Assembly (NCBI RefSeq): GCF_002897035.1
Contig: NZ_BAUX01000008.1
Span: 1 to 64,000 of the forward strand
DNA length: 64,000 nt
Source: Methylopila sp. Yamaguchi
GTDB taxonomy: Bacteria > Pseudomonadota > Alphaproteobacteria > Rhizobiales > Methylopilaceae
Direction: 5' to 3'
Shown: in pieces, positions 58,657-64,000 of the stretch
Layout: the number at the start of each line of letters is the position of its first letter
How positions within the stretch are numbered: the stretch's first letter is position 1
Made by a program: the position numbers and the translations under genes
Notes under the pieces: model-generated
The model's input: the letters and a program-made list of their open reading frames with translations, nothing else
Told to the model about the DNA's origin: nothing
The model's database searches: none

Positions 58657-59877
58657 TCACTCGGCCGGCGCCGGGCGTCCGACGACGCCGCGGCCGCGCC
58701 TCGAACGGCGGCGCACAATGCGGTATCTGCGCACCGCGCGGCGGTCGGCCTCCTCCTTCAGCGCCACCTGCGGCAGCAGCAGGTGCTTCATCAGGACCAG
58801 CGCGATCACCAGCAGCGGCACGGCGAGGAAGGCGCCGACGGGGCCCCACAGCCACAGCCAGAAGGCCAGCGCCAGCAGGACCAGCAGCGGGTTGATGGTG
58901 AAGCGGTGGCCGAGAACCATCGGGGTCAGGATGTTGCCTTCGATGAAGGTCAGCAGCACGAAGGCGAGAGGCGGCGCCGCGGCGGCGAGCGTCGTGTCGA
59001 AGGTCACCAGGCTGACGCCCGCGAGGATCAGCGTCAGCAGCGCGGGGCCGAGGAAGGGCGCGTAGTTCAGCACGAAGGCGAGGGCGCCCCAGAGCGAGGG
59101 GCTCGGCAGGCTTAGCGCCCACATCAGCAGGGTGGTGGCGATCCCGAGCGCGAAGTTGATGACGGTGATGGTGACGAGATAGTCCGAGACCCGGGCTTCG
59201 ACGTCCCGCATCACGCGGCCCGCCGTCAGCCGCGCCTTGCGGCCGAGGCAGAGGCCCAGCAGCCCCTGGCGGATCTGGGTGCGCGTCGCGAGGTAGAAGA
59301 ACAGCGTGCACAGGAACAGGGCGGCCTGGCCGATCAGGGCCGGGGCGGACAGCGCGGCGCTGGACAGCAACCCGGCGTGTTCCAGCACGACCTTGGGCGT
59401 CTGCTTGTCGCCCATGTTGGCGACCTTCTCCAGCGACTCCGAGACCTGCTGGATCTGGAGGAAGGTCGCGCGGAACTCGATGACCTTGAGCTGCAACGCG
59501 CGCCACAGCTCCGGCGCGCGGTCGATCCAGGATTGCAGCGGCAGCGAGAAGGCGTAGGCCGAGAGATAGACGAGCGCGATCAGCAGCAGCACCACCACGA
59601 GGGCGGCGAGCGTCGCCGGGACGCCCTTCCTCTCGATGCGGCCGATGCCCGGCCCGAGCAGCAGCCCGAGAATGACCGCCAGTGTCATCGGCATCAGGAT
59701 TTCAGCGGCGAATTTGAGCGCGGTCGACAGCACGACGACAAACAGGCCGATCATGCTGACCTTGGCGCCGGAGTCGAGCAGACGGCCGATGGACGCGCCG
59801 CGCCGCTGCGCGAGCGTCAGCCTCTCGCTGCCGGCCGTAACCGTGAGCGGCTGCGAAACCTCGTCGGAGATGGCCAA
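58657..59877 (-). CDS. AI-2E family transporter (PerM/TqsA type)
   Basis: A 406-residue inner-membrane protein with about eight helices, the conserved IGLFVVVLSTALKFAAEILM start, FAYNSYL-like YLVTITVINFALGIATTL, and VLNYAPFLGPALLTLILAG then FIEGNILTPMVLGHRFTINP. Family members include autoinducer-2 exporters and Na+/H+ antiporter-like proteins; the substrate is unknown. The start is a TTG with GAAGGTG upstream. A basic cytoplasmic tail ends the protein. Confidence 0.88.
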   Translation of the reverse strand: MAISDEVSQPLTVTAGSERLTLAQRRGASIGRLLDSGAKVSMIGLFVVVLSTALKFAAEILMPMTLAVILGLLLGPGIGRIERKGVPATLAALVVVLLLIALVYLSAYAFSLPLQSWIDRAPELWRALQLKVIEFRATFLQIQQVSESLEKVANMGDKQTPKVVLEHAGLLSSAALSAPALIGQAALFLCTLFFYLATRTQIRQGLLGLCLGRKARLTAGRVMRDVEARVSDYLVTITVINFALGIATTLLMWALSLPSPSLWGALAFVLNYAPFLGPALLTLILAGVSLVTFDTTLAAAAPPLAFVLLTFIEGNILTPMVLGHRFTINPLLVLLALAFWLWLWGPVGAFLAVPLLVIALVLMKHLLLPQVALKEEADRRAVRRYRIVRRRSRRGRGVVGRPAPAE

Positions 59878-60144
59878 CGGTTGTCACCTTCCGCCTGCCC
59901 GAAGACAGGCTCATTGCCCCAGACAGGGCAAACCGCCAAGGGCTGTCGGAGGTTCCGCGAACGCGAAGGGAAACCAAGATCTCGGAGACGGAGGCGGCGA
60001 CGAAATCGACGCGGGGGCGAGCTAACGCGCCCGTGGAGGCGCCGGAGGAAAGACCTCACGGCCGACGCGCCCCCGGCGGACGCGCAAACTACGCGGACCT
60101 GAGCGACTATCTGCTCGCGGCGACATGCGCGCGTCCGCGCATGA

Positions 60145-61458
60145 TCACTGCTCGCGGAAGCTGCGGCGGAACGAATGCACGATAGGGTCGAGGAAATACT
60201 CCGCCGCAACCCGCTTCTTCGCCTCGACATAGGCCTCGACCGGCGTGCCGGGCTTGAGGTCCTCGGGGCGCGCATAGGCGAGGAAAGCGCTGCGGTCGAC
60301 GGTGACCTTGGCGGTGTAATAGGTCTCGCGCGTCTGGGGGTCGGTCATGATGTCGGCGGCGACCTGAAGCACCTGGCCTGGGATCATCGGCATGTCACGC
60401 TGGGCGAAGGTAAGGAACGACACCCGCGCCGGCATGCCGGCCTCGATGTTGCGGATTTCCTGCGGCGTGACCTTGCCTTCGATCACCAGATCGCCCTCGG
60501 TCGGGACGATCTCGAGGATCTCCGTGCCCGGCCGCACCACGCCACCGACCGTCTTGGCCTGCAGGTTGAGCACGAAGCCGGTCTCGGGCGCGGACACCGA
60601 GGTGCGCGTGAGGATGTCGCTCGTCGCCGACACGCGGGCCTCGAGGCTCGCGATCTCCGAGCGCGCCTTCGCAAGGTCGGTCGAGGTCTCGTTAAGGTGC
60701 TGCGTGACGACGTTGCGGAGCGTCACCTGCTTCTCGATGATCTCGGCCTCGGCCCGGCGGATGTCGGCGTTGAAGGCCGCGACGTCGGTGTCGAGCTCGG
60801 AACGCCGGCGCTGGAGAGCCAACATCTGCGGCTTCCGGGCGAGGCCCTTGTCGAACAGGCCTTGCGTATCGGCGATCTCGACGTCGATCAGGTCGCGTTG
60901 GGCGAGCGTGCCGCCAATGCGGTCCTTGTTGCCGTCGATCTGCGCCTGCAGCTTCCCGATCTGCGCCTTCAGCAGCTCCAGCCGCTCCGCCTGGTCGCGC
61001 CGGGTGGTCTCGAACAGCGCGCGCTGGCCTTCGATGAAGGCCGGCAGCGTCGGATCGCTGGGGTCGGCCTGGAAGGCGGCGGAAAAATCGATGCTCTCGG
61101 CGTTGGTCAGCTGGGCCGCGAGCCTTGCCGCCTCCGCCTGGCGGCGCGACAGCGTGTTGCGGAACTGCCCGTAGGCGGCCTGCGCCTGCGCGCGCTCCAG
61201 CGTCAGCAGGGGCTGGCCCCGCTTCACGAGGTCGCCTTCCTTCACGAGGATCTCGGCGACGATGCCGCCCTCAAGATGCTGCACGACCTTTCGGCTGGCC
61301 TCGGGACCCACGACGCCGCGCACCACGGCGCCGGCCGCGAGCGGCGCGGTCGTCGCCCACACCGCGAAGCCGCCCATGAAGCCGAACACCACGACGCAGC
61401 CCGCGAAGGTGACGCCGCGAAGCCGGGCGGAGAGTTTCGGCGAACGCGCCTCGCTCAT
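60145..61458 (-). CDS. type I secretion membrane fusion protein (HlyD family)
   Basis: A 437-residue periplasmic adaptor linking the exporter to an outer-membrane channel. One N-terminal membrane helix (about 18-38), a lipoyl-like half (RKVVQHLEGGIVAEILVKEG, DLVKRGQPLL), a long coiled coil (about 95-290, LSRRQAEAARLAAQLTNAES and similar), then TVGGVVRPGTEILEIVPTEG. The ATG at 61458 overlaps the ABC gene stop (ATGA). Confidence 0.93.
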   Translation of the reverse strand: MSEARSPKLSARLRGVTFAGCVVVFGFMGGFAVWATTAPLAAGAVVRGVVGPEASRKVVQHLEGGIVAEILVKEGDLVKRGQPLLTLERAQAQAAYGQFRNTLSRRQAEAARLAAQLTNAESIDFSAAFQADPSDPTLPAFIEGQRALFETTRRDQAERLELLKAQIGKLQAQIDGNKDRIGGTLAQRDLIDVEIADTQGLFDKGLARKPQMLALQRRRSELDTDVAAFNADIRRAEAEIIEKQVTLRNVVTQHLNETSTDLAKARSEIASLEARVSATSDILTRTSVSAPETGFVLNLQAKTVGGVVRPGTEILEIVPTEGDLVIEGKVTPQEIRNIEAGMPARVSFLTFAQRDMPMIPGQVLQVAADIMTDPQTRETYYTAKVTVDRSAFLAYARPEDLKPGTPVEAYVEAKKRVAAEYFLDPIVHSFRRSFREQ

Positions 61459-63203
61459 CGTCCCGCTCCCGCCACGGCCGGCCGCGGCTCGTTCGGCACC
61501 GGCGCCATCAGTTCGCGCAGCACTTCGGTCGGCGGACCGAGCCGCGAGATCTGGCCGTTCTGCATGACCGCGACGCGGTCCGCGAGCTGGGCGAGCGCCG
61601 GCTTGTGGGTGACGAGCACCACGGTGACGCCGCGCTGCTTCAGCGCCGCCATGCAGGTGACGAGCGCGCGTTCGCCCTCCCCGTCGAGGCTGGCGTTGGG
61701 TTCGTCGAGCACGACGATGCGGACGTCGCCATAGACCGCGCGGGCGAGCGCGACGCGCTGGCGCTGGCCCCCGGAGAGCGGCGCGCCGCCGTTCACGAGC
61801 ACGGTGTCGTAGCCCTGCGGCAGCGCCTGGATCAGGGCGTGGCAGCCGGCGAGCTTCGCCGCGTCCACCACCTTGGCGTCGTCGGGCTCGTCGAAGCGGG
61901 CGATGATGTCGCGGACCCGGCCCGAGAACAGCTCGGTGCCCTGCGCGAGATAGCCCACGTAGCGGCGGCGCTGATCGTCGCGCCAATGCATGATGTCGCC
62001 GCCGTCGAGCCGCACCGAGCCGCGGTGGGCCGCCCGCGACCCCACCATCGCGCGGCACAGCGTGCTCTTGCCGGAGCCGGACGGGCCGATGAAAGCGAGC
62101 GTCTCGCCCGGCGCCACGTTGAGCGAAACGCCCGCGATGATCGCGCGCTCAGCGCCCGGTGCCATCACAGTGACGCCGGCGAGCGTCAGCCGGCCCTCGG
62201 GCTGAGGCAGCGCGATCGGCTCCTCGACGATGGCCTCGGAGGCGTTCAGCAGCTCCGAGATGCGCTTCCACGCCGCGCTCGCCTGCTGGAGGCCGCGCCA
62301 TGCGGCGATCGACTGGTCGAGCGGGGCAAGGGCGCGCGACAGCAGGATCGAGCTCGCGATCATGCCGCCGGGGGTGATGTGGCCGCCGAGGGAGAGCCAG
62401 GCGCCAAGCGCGAGCGTCGCGATCTGGGCGACGACGCGCAGGAACTTGCCCGCGCCGATCATCACCGTGCCGGTGTCGGTCGCTTCCGCCAGCAGCGCCG
62501 TCGAGGCGCTGTTCGCGCGGCTGGCGCGCTCGGCGAGCGGCCGGCCGAGGCCCATGGCGGAGACGGTGTCGACGTTGCGCGCGGCTTCCGCCAGCACGCG
62601 CTGCGCTTCCTGATGCCCCTGCGCGACCTTCTCGGTCGCCGGCTTGGTCACCCGGTCGTTGACGAGCGCGAGCGCGACGATCAGGACCGAGAACACGAGG
62701 CCCAGAAGGCCGAGGTAGGGATGGATGATGGTGCAGCCGAGCAGGAACAGCGGCATCCACGGCGTGTCGCAGAGCGAAGGCAGCGTCGGCCCCGACAGGA
62801 ACGAGCGCACCGCCCGCAGGTCGTTGAACGGGGTGCCCTCGTAGGCGCCGGAGGAGGACTTCACGAGCCCCCGCTCGGCGCCCATGGCCGCGGCGAACAC
62901 CGGCTCGAACAGCGTGTCCTCGATCCACTCGCCGATGCGGGCGAGCGTCCGCAGACGCAGCGACTCCAGCGCCGCGTAGACCGCGATCGACGCCGCCGCG
63001 ATCAGCGTGATGTAGATCAGCGTCTCCACCACGCCGCTGCGCAGGACGCGGTCGTAAACCTGCATCATGTAGAGCGAGGGGACGAGCAGCAGCAGGTTGA
63101 TGGCGACGCTGAAGAAGGCGAGCAGCCCGAGCGCGGCGCGGATCTCCGTCCTCACGCGCGTCAGAGCGACCGCGCCCGATCCCTTGCCTTCGATCCGCTT
63201 CAT
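61455..63203 (-). CDS. type I secretion ABC transporter (PrtD family)
   Basis: A 582-residue half transporter with six predicted helices in the N-terminal membrane domain and a nucleotide-binding domain: Walker A FIGPSGSGKSTLCRAM, Q-loop YLAQGTELFSG, signature LSGGQRQRVALARAVYG and Walker B IVVLDEPNASLDGEG, with VTHKP switch His. It lacks the C39 peptidase domain, as PrtD/HasD exporters of RTX proteins do. The ATG at 63203 is chosen because GAGGGG lies six bases before it. Confidence 0.94.
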   Translation of the reverse strand: MKRIEGKGSGAVALTRVRTEIRAALGLLAFFSVAINLLLLVPSLYMMQVYDRVLRSGVVETLIYITLIAAASIAVYAALESLRLRTLARIGEWIEDTLFEPVFAAAMGAERGLVKSSSGAYEGTPFNDLRAVRSFLSGPTLPSLCDTPWMPLFLLGCTIIHPYLGLLGLVFSVLIVALALVNDRVTKPATEKVAQGHQEAQRVLAEAARNVDTVSAMGLGRPLAERASRANSASTALLAEATDTGTVMIGAGKFLRVVAQIATLALGAWLSLGGHITPGGMIASSILLSRALAPLDQSIAAWRGLQQASAAWKRISELLNASEAIVEEPIALPQPEGRLTLAGVTVMAPGAERAIIAGVSLNVAPGETLAFIGPSGSGKSTLCRAMVGSRAAHRGSVRLDGGDIMHWRDDQRRRYVGYLAQGTELFSGRVRDIIARFDEPDDAKVVDAAKLAGCHALIQALPQGYDTVLVNGGAPLSGGQRQRVALARAVYGDVRIVVLDEPNASLDGEGERALVTCMAALKQRGVTVVLVTHKPALAQLADRVAVMQNGQISRLGPPTEVLRELMAPVPNEPRPAVAGAGR

Positions 63204-63353
63204 CAAAGTCCCCTCAAACCGACGCGACGGCGAGTTGTGGCCAAACGATCACCTCGGGACAAGTTAGTAGGATCCCGGCGCCTTACGATCCATGAACCTA
63301 GCCGGAGAAGATAACGAACTGGATATTAGTGGAATAACGAACCCGGCGCGATT

Positions 63354-64000
63354 TTACGAACCCCTGTCGCCGTCCGCCCAGCCCTTGGACGTTTCCAACG
63401 CGTAGTCGGCGAAACGCCCTTCGGCGATCGCTGCGCGGGCGCCCGCCATCAGGCGTTGGTAATAGGCGACGTTCGCCCAGGTCAGCAGCATCATTCCGAG
63501 GATTTCGCCGGCCTTCACGAGGTGGTGGAGGTAGGCCCGCGAGTAGTCCCGCGCAGCGGGGCAGTCGCTTTCAGGGTCGAGCGGCCTGGGATCGTCGGCG
63601 TGGCGGGCGTTCTTGAGGTTGATGCGGCCGAAGCGGGTGTAGGCCAGGCCGTGGCGTCCCGCACGCGTCGGCATCACGCAGTCGAACATGTCGACGCCGC
63701 GCGCGACCGACTTCAGCAGGTCGTCCGGCGAGCCCACGCCCATCAGATATCGCGGGCGGTCCGCCGGCAGCTCGGGCGTGGTCTCCTCCAGCATGGCGAG
63801 CATGGTCGCCTGCGGCTCGCCGACTGCAAGGCCGCCGATCGCGTAGCCGTCGAACCCGATGCCGACCAGCGCGCGCGCAGATTGCCTCCGCAGCTCCGCC
63901 ACGTCCCCGCCCTGCACGATGCCGAACAGCGCCCTGCCCTCCGGCGCGCCGAAGGCCGCTTTTGAGCGCTCGCCCCAGGCGATCGACAGCCGCATGGCGC
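63354..64000 (-). CDS. tgt: queuine tRNA-ribosyltransferase, partial (N-terminus outside window)
   Basis: The C-terminal 215 residues of Tgt, which swaps guanine for preQ1/queuine in tRNA wobble positions. Visible are FGIVQGGDVAELRRQSARAL, YAIGGLAVGEP, PRYLMGVGSPDDLL, GVDMFDCVMPTRAGRHGLAYT and RDYSRAYLHHLVKAGE. The zinc-binding stretch reads ESDCPAARDYSRAY, with only one of the three usual cysteines. The gene starts beyond base 64000. Confidence 0.93.
   Translation of the reverse strand, partial: AMRLSIAWGERSKAAFGAPEGRALFGIVQGGDVAELRRQSARALVGIGFDGYAIGGLAVGEPQATMLAMLEETTPELPADRPRYLMGVGSPDDLLKSVARGVDMFDCVMPTRAGRHGLAYTRFGRINLKNARHADDPRPLDPESDCPAARDYSRAYLHHLVKAGEILGMMLLTWANVAYYQRLMAGARAAIAEGRFADYALETSKGWADGDRGS

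Overview
The window is about 64 kb of very GC-rich bacterial chromosome. The gene families and arrangement point to the alphaproteobacterial order Hyphomicrobiales (Rhizobiales): an ExoR homologue, an LsrB/VtlR-type LysR regulator beside trxB, a two-domain cold-shock protein, DUF2852, DUF992 and DUF2177 proteins, and a GGAAC-N16-CGTT promoter typical of the EcfG stress sigma factor. The genus cannot be fixed from the sequence. I see no insertion sequence, prophage or CRISPR array; coding density is high and most intergenic gaps are short.

Layout. 1-20 kb is housekeeping: a SPOR-domain protein (cut by the window edge), argS, dgt, erpA, xthA, a chemoreceptor, a Tat-exported intradiol dioxygenase, exoR overlapping ilvD, an envelope glucan gene, ghrA, small envelope proteins, a cold-shock protein, cobB, a glyoxalase and a PhyH-family dioxygenase. 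20-31 kb holds a homologue of the DSF quorum-signal synthase RpfF with both catalytic glutamates, a dipeptide epimerase, a glycosyltransferase/phosphatase pair, carB and greA. 31-39 kb carries an Lrp regulator, the lsrB/vtlR-like regulator with a predicted AbcR-type sRNA beside it, trxB, an ELM1-like protein, msrP and an aspartate aminotransferase. Next comes a second predicted sRNA with an EcfG-type promoter and its own terminator, then a TPP riboswitch in front of a two-gene pyrimidine/thiamine uptake operon that has no ATPase gene.

40.8-56 kb is a compact selenium, molybdenum and formate island, nearly all on the minus strand: selenoprotein formate dehydrogenase (fdhA, fdxH, fdoI), fdhE, selA, a Sel1-repeat protein, selB, tRNA-Sec(UCA), two unrecognised small genes, an NADH-dehydrogenase-like/SelD fusion and moeA. 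Many genes overlap by 4 nt (ATGA or GTGA). The catalytic subunit reads through an in-frame UGA followed at once by a SECIS-like hairpin. The island therefore encodes selenium activation (SelD), charging (SelA, tRNA-Sec), delivery (SelB), a molybdenum cofactor step (MoeA), enzyme maturation (FdhE) and the client enzyme. A TusA-like sulfur carrier is divergent from fdhA.

56.5-63.2 kb holds tRNA-Lys and a secretion locus: an RTX protein with beta-solenoid-like repeats, a 61-residue proline-rich protein, an AI-2E-family transporter, and a type I secretion membrane fusion protein and ABC exporter (no TolC here). The 3' part of tgt closes the window.
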